A stretch of DNA of 64,000 nt from Streptomyces sp. V2I9 (GCF_030817475.1 NZ_JAUSZJ010000002.1:3796626-3860625); one strand, 5' to 3'. Numbered from the stretch's first letter, positions 8,518-18,053 are shown. A program made the numbers and translations. The notes: generated from the sequence alone by a model not told the origin.

Positions 8518-10827
8518 TCACGCGCCCTTGAAGGTGCGCAGCCGAAGCGAGTTGCCGACCACGAAGACCGACGAGAAGGCCATGGCCGCTCCGGCGATCA
8601 TCGGGTTGAGCAGCCCGGCGGCGGCCAGGGGGAGGGCCGCGACGTTGTAGGCGAAGGCCCAGAAGAGGTTCGTGCGGATGGTGGAGAGGGTGCGGCGGGA
8701 GAGGCGGATCGCGTCGGCGGCGGCGTTGAGGTCGCCCCGGACGAGGGTGAGGTCGCTCGCCTCGATCGCGGCGTCCGTCCCGGTGCCCATCGCGAGCCCG
8801 AGGTCGGCCTGGGCGAGGGCGGCGGCGTCGTTGACCCCGTCCCCGACCATCGCCACCGAACGGCCTTCCGCCTGAAGGCGCTTGACCGCGTCGACCTTGT
8901 CCTGCGGCATGACCTCCGCGTACACCTCGTCGATACCGACCTCGGCCGCGACCGACTCCGCCACGGCCCGGTTGTCGCCGGTCAGGAGGATCGGGGTCAG
9001 ACCGAGGGCGCGCAGCCGGCGGACGGCCTCGGCGCTCGTGTCCTTCACCGCGTCCGCGACCTCCAGCACCGCGCGCGCCTCGCCGTCCCAGGCCACGGTG
9101 ATCGCGGTACGCCCGGCCGCCTCGGCTGCCTGCTTCGCCTCGGCGAGGGCGGCGGGGAGACGGATCTCCCACTCGGCCAGCAGCTGTTCCCGTCCCACGA
9201 GGACGGCGTGGCCTTCGACGGTGCCCTGGACGCCGAGTCCGGGGATGTTCTGGAAGTCCTCGGGGGTGGGGAGGGGGCCGGTGGTGTCGGTGGCGGCGGT
9301 GGCGACGGCTTGGGCGATGGGGTGTTCGGAGGCGTTCTCCAGGGCGCCTGCGAGGCGGAGGACCTGTGTCTCGGTCGTGGTGGGGGTGGTGTGAATGGTC
9401 TGGAGGGTCATGCGGCCGGTGGTGACGGTGCCGGTCTTGTCGAGGACGATGGTGTCGGCGCGGCGGGTGGTCTCCAGGACTTCGGGGCCCTTGATGAGGA
9501 TGCCGAGCTGGGCGCCGCGGCCGGTGCCGGCCATGAGGGCGGTGGGGGTGGCGAGGCCGAGGGCGCAGGGGCAGGCGATGATGAGGACGGCGACGGCCGC
9601 GGTGAAGGCGGCGGTGGGTCCGGCGCCGTTGCCGAGCCAGTAGCCGAGGGTGGCGAGGGCGAGGGTGATGACGACGGGGACGAAGACGGCGGAGATGCGG
9701 TCGGCGAGGCGCTGGGCGGAGGCTTTGCCGTTCTGGGCGTCCTCGACGAGCTGGGCCATGCGGGCGAGTTGGGTGTCGGCGCCGACGCGGGTGGCCTGGA
9801 CGACGAGGCGGCCTCCGGCGTTGAGGGTGGCTCCGGTGACGGGGTCTCCGACGCCGACCTCGACGGGGACGGACTCGCCGGTGAGCATCGAGGCGTCCAC
9901 GGCGGAGGAGCCCTCGACCACCGTCCCGTCCGTCGCGATCTTCTCCCCGGGACGCACCAGGAAGCGGTCCCCGACCTGGAGTTCGGCGGTCGGGATCGTC
10001 GACTCGACGCCGTCGCGCAGGACGGTGACCTCCTTCGCGCCCAGCTCCAGCAGCGCCCGCAGCGCCGCCCCGGCCTTCCGCTTCGAGCGGGTCTCGAAGT
10101 AGCGCCCGGCGAGGATGAACGCCGTCACCCCGGCCGCGGCCTCCAGGTAGATGTTCCCGGCGCCGTCGCTGCGCGCGATGGTGAACTCGAACGGGTGCGT
10201 CATGCCGACCATGCCCGCCGTCCCGAAGAACAGCGCCCACAGCGACCACAGGAACGCGGCCGACGTGCCGACCGAGATCAGCGTGTCCATCGTCGCCGCA
10301 CCGTGCTTCGCGTTGGTCCAGGCGGCCCGGTGGAACGGCCAGGCGGCGTAGGTGACGACCGGCGCGGTCAGGGTCAGGGAGAGCCACTGCCAGTAGTCGA
10401 ACTGGAGCGCCGGGACCATCGCCATGGCGATCACCGGTACGGCGAGCACCACGGCGGTGGTCAGGCGCTGGCGCAACGTGGTGAGCCCGTCGTCCTCCGT
10501 GCTCGGCGCCGGGGCGTCCGCCGCGTCCGTGCCGCCCCCGGTACGGGGGGTTGCGGCGGGCGGGGCGGGCCGCCGGGCGGTGTAGCCGGTGGCCTCGACG
10601 GTTGCGATCAGATCGTCGACGGAGACCTCTGATCCCTGATAGGTGACCTTCGCCTTCTCCGTGGCGTAGTTCACGGTGGCCTCGACACCGTCCATCCGGT
10701 TGAGCTTCTTCTCGATCCGGGCCGCGCACGAGGCGCAGGTCATCCCGCCGATCGCGAGTTCGACCGCGGCCGTGCCGGTGTCGGCGCCGACGGCGCTGGT
10801 GTCGGTGGTGGCGGAATGCGCGGACAC
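8518..10827 (-). CDS. copA: Copper-translocating P1B-type ATPase
   Basis: The 769-residue protein has one N-terminal heavy-metal domain ([15 protein letters not shown], residues about 28-42), eight membrane segments, the metal-channel CPC motif in [13 protein letters not shown] (about 416), the phosphorylation site DKTGT (about 460), the SEHPIAQA His-Pro pair, and [10 protein letters not shown] (about 660). This is the Cu(I) exporter set. GTG at 10827 is chosen because GGGAGG precedes it by 5-6 bases. A CsoR-type operator sits 30 bases upstream, so transcription is probably relieved by copper. No copZ chaperone gene is next to it; cutC is divergent. Confidence 0.93.
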   Translation of the reverse strand: MSAHSATTDTSAVGADTGTAAVELAIGGMTCASCAARIEKKLNRMDGVEATVNYATEKAKVTYQGSEVSVDDLIATVEATGYTARRPAPPAATPRTGGGTDAADAPAPSTEDDGLTTLRQRLTTAVVLAVPVIAMAMVPALQFDYWQWLSLTLTAPVVTYAAWPFHRAAWTNAKHGAATMDTLISVGTSAAFLWSLWALFFGTAGMVGMTHPFEFTIARSDGAGNIYLEAAAGVTAFILAGRYFETRSKRKAGAALRALLELGAKEVTVLRDGVESTIPTAELQVGDRFLVRPGEKIATDGTVVEGSSAVDASMLTGESVPVEVGVGDPVTGATLNAGGRLVVQATRVGADTQLARMAQLVEDAQNGKASAQRLADRISAVFVPVVITLALATLGYWLGNGAGPTAAFTAAVAVLIIACPCALGLATPTALMAGTGRGAQLGILIKGPEVLETTRRADTIVLDKTGTVTTGRMTLQTIHTTPTTTETQVLRLAGALENASEHPIAQAVATAATDTTGPLPTPEDFQNIPGLGVQGTVEGHAVLVGREQLLAEWEIRLPAALAEAKQAAEAAGRTAITVAWDGEARAVLEVADAVKDTSAEAVRRLRALGLTPILLTGDNRAVAESVAAEVGIDEVYAEVMPQDKVDAVKRLQAEGRSVAMVGDGVNDAAALAQADLGLAMGTGTDAAIEASDLTLVRGDLNAAADAIRLSRRTLSTIRTNLFWAFAYNVAALPLAAAGLLNPMIAGAAMAFSSVFVVGNSLRLRTFKGA

Positions 10828-10856
10828 GGGGCCCTCCCTGGAGTCGTCCTCTGGCT

Positions 10857-10875
10857 GATACCCCTGGGGGGTATC
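10857..10875. promoter_or_regulatory. CsoR-type copper operator
   Basis: GATACCCC-TGG-GGGGTATC is an 8-base-arm palindrome, an excellent match to the Streptomyces CsoR consensus, placed between copA and its promoter region. A second, weaker element TATACCCCCCGCCCCTATG follows at 10891-10909. Copper-bound CsoR would release this site. Confidence 0.85.
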
Positions 10876-11008
10876 TCCAGCTGCCTCATGTATACCCCCC
10901 GCCCCTATGAAACGCAAGGGGTGATCGCGGAGGAGGGGGCGGGTCGGGTCGCGTCCGGTCGCGCTCGTACGTTCCTATAGAGGGCTGCGCTGTCCAGTCG
11001 CCGCCCCG

Positions 11009-11034
11009 TAGGCTGGCCATTGGACTAGACCTAT
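11009..11034 (+). promoter_or_regulatory. cutC promoter with DasR/GntR-like palindrome
   Basis: TAGGCT at 11009-11014 resembles a Streptomyces HrdB minus-10 box; the minus-35 is weak. ATTGGACTAGACCTAT at 11019-11034 overlaps the expected start point and matches 12 of 16 positions of the DasR-responsive element ACTGGTCTAGACCACT. It also resembles the direct repeats of chitinase promoters. Binding is inferred. Confidence 0.45.
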
Positions 11035-11061
11035 AGCTGTGTATCGGAGGAATGGGGACCC

Positions 11062-11751
11062 ATGAGCAATCGTGCAGTCCTGGAGGTGATCGCTCTCGAC
11101 GCGGAGGACGCGGTCGCCGCCCAGGCCGGAGGTGCGGACCGTCTCGAACTGGTCACCGACATGGCTGCCGACGGTCTGACGCCGTCGCGGGAGACCTTCG
11201 CGGCGATCAGGTCCGCCGTGGACATCCCGCTGCGCGTGATGCTCAGGGTGGCGGACGGCTTCGCCGCCGGTGACATCGATGTTCTGGTCGGCAAGGCCCG
11301 TGAGATGCGGGAGGCGGGGGCCGACGCGTTCGTGTTCGGCTTCCTCGACGAGCAGGGCCACGCGGACCTCGTCGCCGTCGAGCGGCTCGTCGCGGAGCTG
11401 GACGGCTGCCCATGGACGTTCCACCGGGCCATCGACCGGGCCGCGGACCGCGACGCCGTGCGCAAGCAGCTCGCGGACCTGCCCGGACTCGACACGTTCC
11501 TCACGGCTGGCTCCCCGGCCGGGGTGGACGCGGGCATTCCGACCCTGGTGGCCGAGGCGGCCCGCAGCGGTGAGCCGGGGTACGAGGCGCAGGTCCTGGT
11601 CGGCGGCGGCCTCCACCTGCACCACCTGCCCGAACTGCGGGCGGCGGGCATCGACGCGGTCCACATCGGCGGCGCGGCCCGGCCCGGCGGCTGGTCGGGC
11701 CCGGTGGACGCGGCGGCCGTACGGGAGTGGCGCGAGGCGCTGGACGCCTGA
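11062..11751 (+). CDS. cutC: CutC family protein (copper homeostasis)
   Basis: The 229-residue TIM-barrel protein shows CutC landmarks: LEVIALDAEDAVAAQAGGADRLELV at the start, GLTPSRETF, a VMLRVADGF strand, VFGFLDEQGHAD, and WTFHRAIDRA. CutC was linked to copper tolerance in E. coli but its molecular activity is unsettled; some evidence points to sugar or deoxyribose-phosphate-like chemistry. GGAGG at 11046-11050 is 11 bases upstream of the ATG. It is divergent from copA, which fits a copper link, while the DasR-like site at its promoter fits an aminosugar link. Confidence 0.9.
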   Translation: MSNRAVLEVIALDAEDAVAAQAGGADRLELVTDMAADGLTPSRETFAAIRSAVDIPLRVMLRVADGFAAGDIDVLVGKAREMREAGADAFVFGFLDEQGHADLVAVERLVAELDGCPWTFHRAIDRAADRDAVRKQLADLPGLDTFLTAGSPAGVDAGIPTLVAEAARSGEPGYEAQVLVGGGLHLHHLPELRAAGIDAVHIGGAARPGGWSGPVDAAAVREWREALDA

Positions 11752-11760
11752 GGCCCGTCC

Positions 11761-11784
11761 GGGGCCGGGCCTCGGCCCGGCCCC
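11761..11784. terminator. Hairpin between cutC and the HelD-like gene
   Basis: GGGGCCGGGC (11761-11770) pairs with GCCCGGCCCC (11775-11784) around a 4-base loop, directly after cutC and 33 bases beyond the end of the converging gene. It can serve both strands. Confidence 0.6.
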
Positions 11785-11816
11785 CCGGCCCCGGCCAGTC
11801 GATGCCGCCTCCCCGC

Positions 11817-13901
11817 CTACACCAGCGCCTCCGGCAGCGGTGCCGCGTGCAGCACCGTCAGCCCCGACACCGCACGGGTCAGCGCCACGTACAGCCGCCG
11901 CAACCCGGTCCGCTCGTCCGGTTCGCCGTCGACCACCGCCGCCGGCTCGTCGAGCACCACGTAGTCGTACTCCAGCCCCTTGGCGAGCGACGCCGGGACC
12001 AGCGTCAGCCGGGACTCGGCGGTCGTCTCCTCACCCGGCGAGAGGTACGCGTGCCCCGCCGCCGCCAACGCCGCTCCCAGCACCGGAATCCGGGCGTCGG
12101 CGGCGATCAGCCCGATCGACCCCTCGTGGCGCAGCGACTCCTCGCAGGCGGCGACCACGGCCGCGTCCAGCCCGTCCGCACCGTCCGTCACCTCCCGTAC
12201 GACCAGTGAACCGGGCGACTCACGCACCGACTCCACCGCCGCGAGGCCCGGAGAGATCGCGGGCAGCAGCCGGGAGGCGTACGCGATGACCTCGCGCGGC
12301 ACGCGGAAACCGGCCGTCAGCTCCTCCACCACCGCGTCCGCCTTGCCCAGGTGGAACAGGGCCTCGGCCCAGCTCTCCGTGGACCACGGCGTCGTCCCCT
12401 GTGCCAGGTCGCCGAGGACGGTGGCGGAACCGGTCGAGCACCGCCGTCCCACCGCCCGGTACTGCATGGGGGAAAGGTCCTGCGCCTCGTCGAGCACGAC
12501 ATGGCCGAGGGAGTGCGTACGGGCGATCAGGTCGGTCGCCTCGTCGATCAGGACCGCGTCCGCCGCCGACCACTTCGCCGTCTTCACACTGCGGGCCGGT
12601 TTCGCCCACAGGAGCCGCTTCTGCTCCTCCTCGCTCAGCAGCCCCTCCGCGTGCGCGGCCAGGAACTCCGGGTCGGACAGCAGCCGCAGCACCAGCTTCG
12701 CCGGGTCCACGGCGGGCCAGATCGCCTTGACGGCCGCCTTCACCGCCGGGTTCCGGGCCACCGCGTTCTGCACCCGGTCGTCGGGGGCCTCCCCGGCCTC
12801 CTCCATCCGGACGAGGACGGCGTGCGCGATGCGCTGCGGGAGCGCCTCGTGCGCGGCCCCGTACCGCATGTCGCGGGCCAGCAGCTCGTCGACCATCTCC
12901 TGGATCTCGTACGCGGGCACCCGCCAGCGCCGGGAGCCGCGTACCACGACGACGGGCTCGACCGGGGCGGTCACATGGGAGCGGACCGCCCGCCGCAGCA
13001 CCTCCGCCATCCGGGCGTCGCCCTTGACGACGGCGGTTGCGGCCTCGTCCTCGCCCCGGACCTCGACCCCGGCGCGCACCAGGTCGTCGACGGTGGCCTG
13101 CTTCACCTCCAGCTCGCCGAGGGCGGGCAGGACCTGCTCGATGTAGTGGAGGAAGGACCGGTTCGGCCCGATGACCAGGGTGCCGGTACGGGCGAGGCGC
13201 TCGCGGTGCGCGTACAGCAGGTACGCCACCCGGTGCAGGCCCACGGCGGTCTTCCCGGTGCCGGGCCCGCCCTGCACGCAGACGGTCCCGCCGAGGCCGC
13301 TGCGGACGATCTCGTCCTGCTCGGGCTGGATGGTGGCGACGATGTCGCGCATCGGACCGACGCGCGGCCGCTCGATCTCCGCCTGGAGGAGGCGGCTGGT
13401 GTGCTCGGCCTCGGCGGGGTCGGTGAGGTGCTCGTCCTCGTACGCGGTCAGCTCGCCGCCGGTGTAGCCGAAGCGGCGGCGCAGCCCCACGTCCCGGGGG
13501 TTCGTGCGGGACGCCTGGTAGTACGGCTGGGAGACCGGCGCGCGCCAGTCGATGACCATGGGGTCGCCGGCGGCGTCGTGGACGTGGCGGCGGCCGATGT
13601 AGAACCGCTCGCCGTCCGCGCCCTCGGCCAGTTCGCCGCCGACGGCGTGGAGGTAGTCGAGGCGGCCGAAGAACAGCGGGGTGTGCGAGAGGTCGGCGAG
13701 CGCCTTGATGCGGTCGTCGATCTGGGACTGGAGCACGGCGGCGTTGACCCAGTTCGCGGTGACATCGCGGATGTCGAGGGCCTGGACGTCCTCGCGCATG
13801 CCGCGCAGTGCGGCGCGGGACGCGGCGAGATGGGCACGCTCGTGCGACAGGGGGTCGTGGGGGTCGGGCGGGGAATCGCTCTCTGCTACGTGCGCGGGCA
13901 C
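11817..13901 (-). CDS. HelD/HelR-like RNA polymerase recycling motor ATPase (UvrD-like)
   Basis: The 694-residue SF1 helicase-like protein opens with a helical secondary-channel arm region (SHERAHLAASRAALRGMREDV), then VIDWRAPVSQPYY typical of HelD, Walker A GGPGTGKTA near residue 210, Walker B/DEAQDL near 468 and late motifs LAKGLEYDYVVLDEP and RLYVALTRAV. HelD proteins free stalled or rifampicin-bound RNA polymerase; the HelR subgroup gives rifamycin tolerance. GTG at 13901 has GGAGG seven bases upstream. I did not find a rifamycin-associated element upstream, so HelR rather than plain HelD is uncertain. Confidence 0.85.
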   Translation of the reverse strand: MPAHVAESDSPPDPHDPLSHERAHLAASRAALRGMREDVQALDIRDVTANWVNAAVLQSQIDDRIKALADLSHTPLFFGRLDYLHAVGGELAEGADGERFYIGRRHVHDAAGDPMVIDWRAPVSQPYYQASRTNPRDVGLRRRFGYTGGELTAYEDEHLTDPAEAEHTSRLLQAEIERPRVGPMRDIVATIQPEQDEIVRSGLGGTVCVQGGPGTGKTAVGLHRVAYLLYAHRERLARTGTLVIGPNRSFLHYIEQVLPALGELEVKQATVDDLVRAGVEVRGEDEAATAVVKGDARMAEVLRRAVRSHVTAPVEPVVVVRGSRRWRVPAYEIQEMVDELLARDMRYGAAHEALPQRIAHAVLVRMEEAGEAPDDRVQNAVARNPAVKAAVKAIWPAVDPAKLVLRLLSDPEFLAAHAEGLLSEEEQKRLLWAKPARSVKTAKWSAADAVLIDEATDLIARTHSLGHVVLDEAQDLSPMQYRAVGRRCSTGSATVLGDLAQGTTPWSTESWAEALFHLGKADAVVEELTAGFRVPREVIAYASRLLPAISPGLAAVESVRESPGSLVVREVTDGADGLDAAVVAACEESLRHEGSIGLIAADARIPVLGAALAAAGHAYLSPGEETTAESRLTLVPASLAKGLEYDYVVLDEPAAVVDGEPDERTGLRRLYVALTRAVSGLTVLHAAPLPEALV

Positions 13902-14429
13902 GGTGTTGCCTCCGGCTCTTCAACGCAGGACGGCGGGCCGCGCGCTGAGACCGGCAGGGGCCGGAGCGGCGGTCCGCTGGGAAGGTTGGTTCGCGTGGGT
14001 GCCGTCCGGTTTCCGTCCGGCCGGCGGCGCTCCCCCGGCTGCCGGCGGTGAAAGGCCGGTACCACGGTTCGGGAGGCGGGCAGACCGGCGATTGTAGTCA
14101 CAGGGCGGGACCCGGTCGAACGGAATACGGCCCCGGCCGGGAGCGGCCGGGGCAGGCCGGGGAGGTCGGCACGCTCGGGGAGCGGGCCGCGGAGGGGCCC
14201 AGGGGGCGGTGCCGGGGCGGCCGTTCGCGGGCGGGCCCGGTGAGCGGTCCAGGGGGAAGCGCCCGGAGACGGCCTGGTCAGGGGCACCCGTAGGGGATGC
14301 GTGCGACCTGGGCGGTACCGGAGGGCTACGCACAGGCCCGCGCTTCCGCCTGCGGACCGACGCGGCCGACGCACGGGTTCCGCCTGCGGGCCGACGCGCC
14401 CGATCGGGTGACGGGAGCACCATGGATAC
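13902..14429. other. Intergenic region upstream of the HelD-like gene
   Basis: 528 bases with no supported gene. It must hold the promoter of the HelD-like gene near 13920-14100 (a less GC-rich patch, GATTGTAGTCACAGG, at about 14090) and the promoter of the small gene at 14430. GCCCCGGCC-N6-GGCCGGGGC at 14130-14153 is a short hairpin. Open frames here lack codon bias and recognisable protein. Confidence 0.4.
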
Positions 14430-14621
14430 ATGAGCACAGCCACCCTGAACCCCCGCACGACCGGCCCCGCGCACGGCGCGACCGCGGCGACCGGTGACCA
14501 CCGACCCCACCGCGTCGGAGACGCGATGCGCGCCGTGAAGGTGTTCGTGACCACGGCGTTCGGCGTCGTCGTCCTGGGCGAGTACGCGGAAGAGGCGGGC
14601 GTCGTCGGCCGCGGCCGCTGA
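14430..14621 (+). CDS. Small conserved Streptomyces protein, 63 aa
   Basis: A basic N-terminus (STATLNPRTTG, DHRPHRVGDAMRAVKVF) followed by a single hydrophobic segment VTTAFGVVVLGEYAEEAG. I recall near-identical short orthologues across Streptomyces, but no function. GGGAG lies 13 bases before the ATG at 14430. It converges with the XPB helicase gene. Confidence 0.6.
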   Translation: MSTATLNPRTTGPAHGATAATGDHRPHRVGDAMRAVKVFVTTAFGVVVLGEYAEEAGVVGRGR

Positions 14622-14654
14622 GCGCCCGCCCCGCCTGCCCGCCCCCTCCCGTTC

Positions 14655-16298
14655 TCAGTTCTCCGCGAGCAGCTCGTCCGCGTCGACGATGCGGTACGCG
14701 TACCCCTGCTCGGCCAGGAAGCGCTGGCGGTGCGCCGCGAAGTCCTGGTCGATGGTGTCGCGGGCGACGACCGAGTAGAACCGGGCCTCGTGCCCGTCGG
14801 CCTTCGGCCGCAGGACGCGGCCCAGCCGCTGCGCCTCCTCCTGGCGCGACCCGAAGGTGCCGGAGACCTGGATGGCGACGGTCGCCTCGGGCAGGTCGAT
14901 GGAGAAGTTGGCGACCTTCGACACGACCAGAACGCTGATCTCGCCCTGGCGGAACGCCTCGAAGAGCTTCTCCCGCTGGGCGTTGCTGGTCTCACCCTTG
15001 ATCACGGGGGCGTCCAGATGCTCGCCCAGCTCGTCGAGCTGGTCGATGTACTGCCCGATGACGAGGGTCTGCTCACCCTGGTGCTTGCGCACCAGCGCCT
15101 CGGTCACCTTCCGCTTGGTCGCGGTGGTGGCGCAGAACCGGTACTTCTCCTCCGTCTCGGCGGTCGCGTACGCGAGCCGCTCGGAGTCGGTGAGGTTGAC
15201 CCGGACCTCGACGCAGTCGGCGGGCGCGATGTAGCCCTGCGCCTCGATCTCCTTCCACGGGGCGTCGAACCGCTTCGGCCCGATGAGGGAGAAGACGTCG
15301 GATTCCCGGCCGTCCTCCCGTACGAGCGTCGCCGTGAGGCCGAGCCGCCGCCGGGCCTGGAGGTCGGCGGTGAACTTGAAGACGGGCGCGGGCAGCAGGT
15401 GGACCTCGTCGTAGACGACCAGGCCCCAGTCGCGGGAGTCGAACAGCTCCAGGTGCGGGTAGACGCCCTTCCGCCGGGTGGTCAGCACCTGGTAGGTGGC
15501 GATGGTGACGGGCCGGATCTCCTTGCGGGTCCCGCTGTACTCGCCGATCTCGTCCTCGGTCAGCGAGGTCCGCTTCACCAGTTCGTGCTTCCACTGCCGG
15601 GCGGAGACGGTGTTGGTGACCAGGATCAGGGTGGTGGCCTTGGCCTGCGCCATCGCACCGGCGCCCACCAGCGTCTTCCCGGCCCCGCAGGGCAGCACGA
15701 CGACCCCCGACCCGCCGTGCCAGAAGCCTTCCACGGCCTGCTTCTGGTACGGCCGCAGCGACCAGCCGTCCTCGGCCAGCTCGATCGGATGGGCCTCCCC
15801 GTCCACGTAACCGGCGAGGTCCTCGGCGGGCCACCCCAGCTTGAGCAGCGTCTGCTTGACCTGCCCGCGCTCGGAGGGGTGGACGGCCACGGTGTCCGGA
15901 TCGATGCGTGCCCCGACCAGCGGCTGGACCTTCTTCGACCGGAGGATCTCCTCCAGCACGGGCCGGTCGGTGGTGGTCAGGACGAGCCCGTGCACGGGGT
16001 GCTTGGACAGGGTGAGCCGCCCGTACCGCGCCATCGTCTCGGCGATGTCGACCAGGAGCGCGTGCGGCACGGGGTAGCGGGAGTACTCGACCAGGGCGTC
16101 GACGACCTGCTCGGCATCGTGCCCGGCGGCACGGGCGTTCCACAGCCCGAGCGGGGTGACCCGGTACGTGTGGATGTGCTCGGGCGCACGCTCCAGCTCC
16201 GCGAACGGCGCGATGGCACGACGGCAGGCGTCCGCCAGGTCGTGGTCGACTTCGAGGAGCAGCGTCTTGTCGCTCTGGACGATGAGGGGTCCGGTCAC
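14655..16298 (-). CDS. xpb: DNA repair helicase XPB (bacterial XPB/Rad25 type)
   Basis: A 547-residue SF2 helicase. The N-terminal domain has the R-E-D/damage-recognition-like region (LEVDHDLADACRRAIAPFAELERAPEH), then Walker A GAGKT near 203, DEVH near 294, the motif III-like LGLTATLVRED, and QRLGRVLRPK motif VI. Bacterial XPBs unwind DNA 3' to 5' and are found in actinobacteria with a role in nucleotide excision repair. GTG at 16298 is chosen: it starts exactly at the conserved GPLIVQSDKTLLLEV. A gene for a helicase-associated (XPB N-domain-like) protein lies 3 kb away. Confidence 0.9.
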   Translation of the reverse strand: MTGPLIVQSDKTLLLEVDHDLADACRRAIAPFAELERAPEHIHTYRVTPLGLWNARAAGHDAEQVVDALVEYSRYPVPHALLVDIAETMARYGRLTLSKHPVHGLVLTTTDRPVLEEILRSKKVQPLVGARIDPDTVAVHPSERGQVKQTLLKLGWPAEDLAGYVDGEAHPIELAEDGWSLRPYQKQAVEGFWHGGSGVVVLPCGAGKTLVGAGAMAQAKATTLILVTNTVSARQWKHELVKRTSLTEDEIGEYSGTRKEIRPVTIATYQVLTTRRKGVYPHLELFDSRDWGLVVYDEVHLLPAPVFKFTADLQARRRLGLTATLVREDGRESDVFSLIGPKRFDAPWKEIEAQGYIAPADCVEVRVNLTDSERLAYATAETEEKYRFCATTATKRKVTEALVRKHQGEQTLVIGQYIDQLDELGEHLDAPVIKGETSNAQREKLFEAFRQGEISVLVVSKVANFSIDLPEATVAIQVSGTFGSRQEEAQRLGRVLRPKADGHEARFYSVVARDTIDQDFAAHRQRFLAEQGYAYRIVDADELLAEN

Positions 16299-16492
16299 GC
16301 GCTTCGGCCCTTTCTGCGGGGTACGGCCACGGCTGCGGCCAAACGTCCAGTGTGCCGCATCGGGGGCCGGAGCGGTGGGGGTGCGTGCCCGCGGGCAGTA
16401 GGGGCGGAGCGAGCGCACGGCCCGCGCAGATCGCCCCCGCCCCCGCTGCCCCGCACCCCGCCGCCCCGCCCCGGTCTCAGGCACCGCGGCTC

Positions 16493-17245
16493 TCAGGCCC
16501 CGCGGTGCTGCGGCCCGAACCGCACCGGGACGCCGGGGGAGTACAGCACGCTCATCGGCTCCCCGGCCGGGGCGGGCAGCCCGCCCGCCGCGATCAGGTC
16601 CTCGTCGCACTCCAGCAGCTCCGCCCGGTGGAGCGGCCACCGGGGGTGGACGTTGGGGAGGTGGGCGGTCCGCCCGAAGAACGTGGTGTGCAGGGCCCAG
16701 CGAGCCGTCAGGAAGTGCTCCAGGGGCGTGGGTTCGTCGATCGCCTCGCCCGGCCGCAGCACGATCCGGCTGCGTGCGCCGCGCGGGCCGGGCCAGCGGC
16801 GGCCGCTCGTGTACGTGAGGGTTCCGCCGGAGCGCTCGACGTCCATCCGGGACCACACGTACGGCAACCGGAACGCGGCCCGCGCCACGAGGACCGGGAT
16901 GAGCCGCGAGGCGTCGAGCGACCGGAAGACGACACCGCGCCGACCGCGTCCGTCCACGGAGTAGAGCCGCACATTGGTCTCGGGAAAGGTGCCGAGGTAC
17001 GGAATCCCCGGCAGCCCGAGCCCGCCCACCCGGTACATCCGGAACGCCACGAGCCCCACGTACGTCGTCGCCCCGTCGAACGTGTCCGGCACGGTGCCCG
17101 CCGGCAGCAGCGGCGCCACGTCGGCCGGGTCGACCGCCCAGTGCAGGAAGGCCAGATCCAGCCAGGACTGCGTGAGCAGCGGGGGCATCGGCCCGGCGGG
17201 CGGGTTCGGCGACACGGGCTCGGGGCTCCGGCGGGAGAAGGACAT
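16493..17245 (-). CDS. DUF2071 (YqjF-like) domain protein
   Basis: The 250-residue product contains LTQSWLDLAFLHWAVDPADVAPLLPAG, VGLVAFRMYRVGG, GTFPETNVRLYSVDGRGRRGVVFRSLDA and a C-terminal SVLYSPGVPVRFGPQ, the typical DUF2071 pattern. These are soluble proteins structurally related to acetoacetate decarboxylase-like folds; function is unknown. The ATG at 17245 leaves a short proline-rich leader. It is upstream of xpb on the same strand but 194 bases away. Confidence 0.85.
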   Translation of the reverse strand: MSFSRRSPEPVSPNPPAGPMPPLLTQSWLDLAFLHWAVDPADVAPLLPAGTVPDTFDGATTYVGLVAFRMYRVGGLGLPGIPYLGTFPETNVRLYSVDGRGRRGVVFRSLDASRLIPVLVARAAFRLPYVWSRMDVERSGGTLTYTSGRRWPGPRGARSRIVLRPGEAIDEPTPLEHFLTARWALHTTFFGRTAHLPNVHPRWPLHRAELLECDEDLIAAGGLPAPAGEPMSVLYSPGVPVRFGPQHRGA

Positions 17246-17312
17246 GCCCGCAGCATCGCAGAACGCGGTGGGGCGGCACCGCACCCGGCCGGGGACCGGC
17301 GAAGGGCCGGCG

Positions 17313-17438
17313 CTACTCGGTCCCGCCCGGCTGCCCGGTGCGCTTGGCCCGCCGGACGCCGAACGCGGCGAGACCGAGGACGGCCACCGCGATGATCGCC
17401 ATCAGGATCTGCTCACCGGCGGTCAGGGTTCCGATCAT
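17313..17438 (-). CDS. Single-pass small membrane protein, 41 aa
   Basis: ATG at 17438 is preceded by GAGGAGA at a good distance. The product MIGTLTAGEQ then a hydrophobic run ILMAIIAVAVLGLAAFGV and a basic tail RRAKRTG forms one transmembrane helix. It would be easily missed because the frame is open to 17600. Function unknown. Confidence 0.6.
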   Translation of the reverse strand: MIGTLTAGEQILMAIIAVAVLGLAAFGVRRAKRTGQPGGTE

Positions 17439-17577
17439 CCGGGTCTCCTCGGCTGTGCGGCTGCGTATGCAGGGTGAACATGTCATGCGGGGAGACTTGC
17501 GACCATCGGAGATGTGATCTTCAGAGCTTTCCTTGAGGGTTCGCGCCGAGCGCCCACGCGTGGGCGCTCGGTCTCCC

Positions 17578-18048
17578 TCAGCCCAGGTAGGGCCGGTCAC
17601 GGCCCTCGGCGAAGTGGCGCAGCCGGAGGCGCTGGGTGTGGTGCATGGGTATCGCGTCGAGTTCGTCCGGTGCCACGAACCGGACCTCCGTGCTCTCCTC
17701 GGAAACGGTCAGGGCTCCGCCGGTCACGCGGGCGGTGAAGCAGACGTTGAACTGTCGGCGGACTTCCCCGTCGCTGTACTCGATGATGTGCCGGGGGTCG
17801 GTGTACGTCCCGACGAGACCCGTGATCTGGACGTCGAGCCCGGTCTCCTCCTTGACCTCACGAACTGCTGCGCCGGGCAGCGAGTCCCCGAGGTCCATTC
17901 CGCCGCCCGGCAGCGCCCAGAGGTCGTTGTCGCGGCGGCGCTGGAGGAGGATGCGTCCGTCGCCGTCGGTCACGACTGCCGACGCCGCGACGACCATGCT
18001 GTTGGGCTCGGGCGCGTTCGGGTCGTCGTAGTACTCGGTCCGTGCCAT
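17578..18048 (-). CDS. NUDIX hydrolase
   Basis: The 156-residue protein carries a NUDIX box in GGGMDLGDSLPGAAV followed by REVKEETGLDV, with the catalytic REVxEExG intact. The first glutamate of the consensus is Asp here. It likely hydrolyses a nucleotide diphosphate-linked compound. ATG at 18048 follows an AAGGG site; a GTG at 18057 overlaps the upstream stop (GTGA) and is an alternative. Either way it is coupled to the XRE-DUF5919 gene, so the enzyme and regulator form a unit. Confidence 0.9.
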   Translation of the reverse strand: MARTEYYDDPNAPEPNSMVVAASAVVTDGDGRILLQRRRDNDLWALPGGGMDLGDSLPGAAVREVKEETGLDVQITGLVGTYTDPRHIIEYSDGEVRRQFNVCFTARVTGGALTVSEESTEVRFVAPDELDAIPMHHTQRLRLRHFAEGRDRPYLG

Positions 18049-18053
18049 CGGGT

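Noticed and set aside
8336..10729. Very long Arg/His/Pro-rich frame on the minus strand overlapping copA, and its 746-codon partner on the + strand
   Set aside because: Both are shadows; copA has all P-type ATPase motifs in its own frame.
16481..16508. GCACCGCGG...CCGCGGTGC hairpin as terminator of the DUF2071 gene
   Set aside because: It overlaps the last codons and stop of the gene and has no tail; the evidence is weak.
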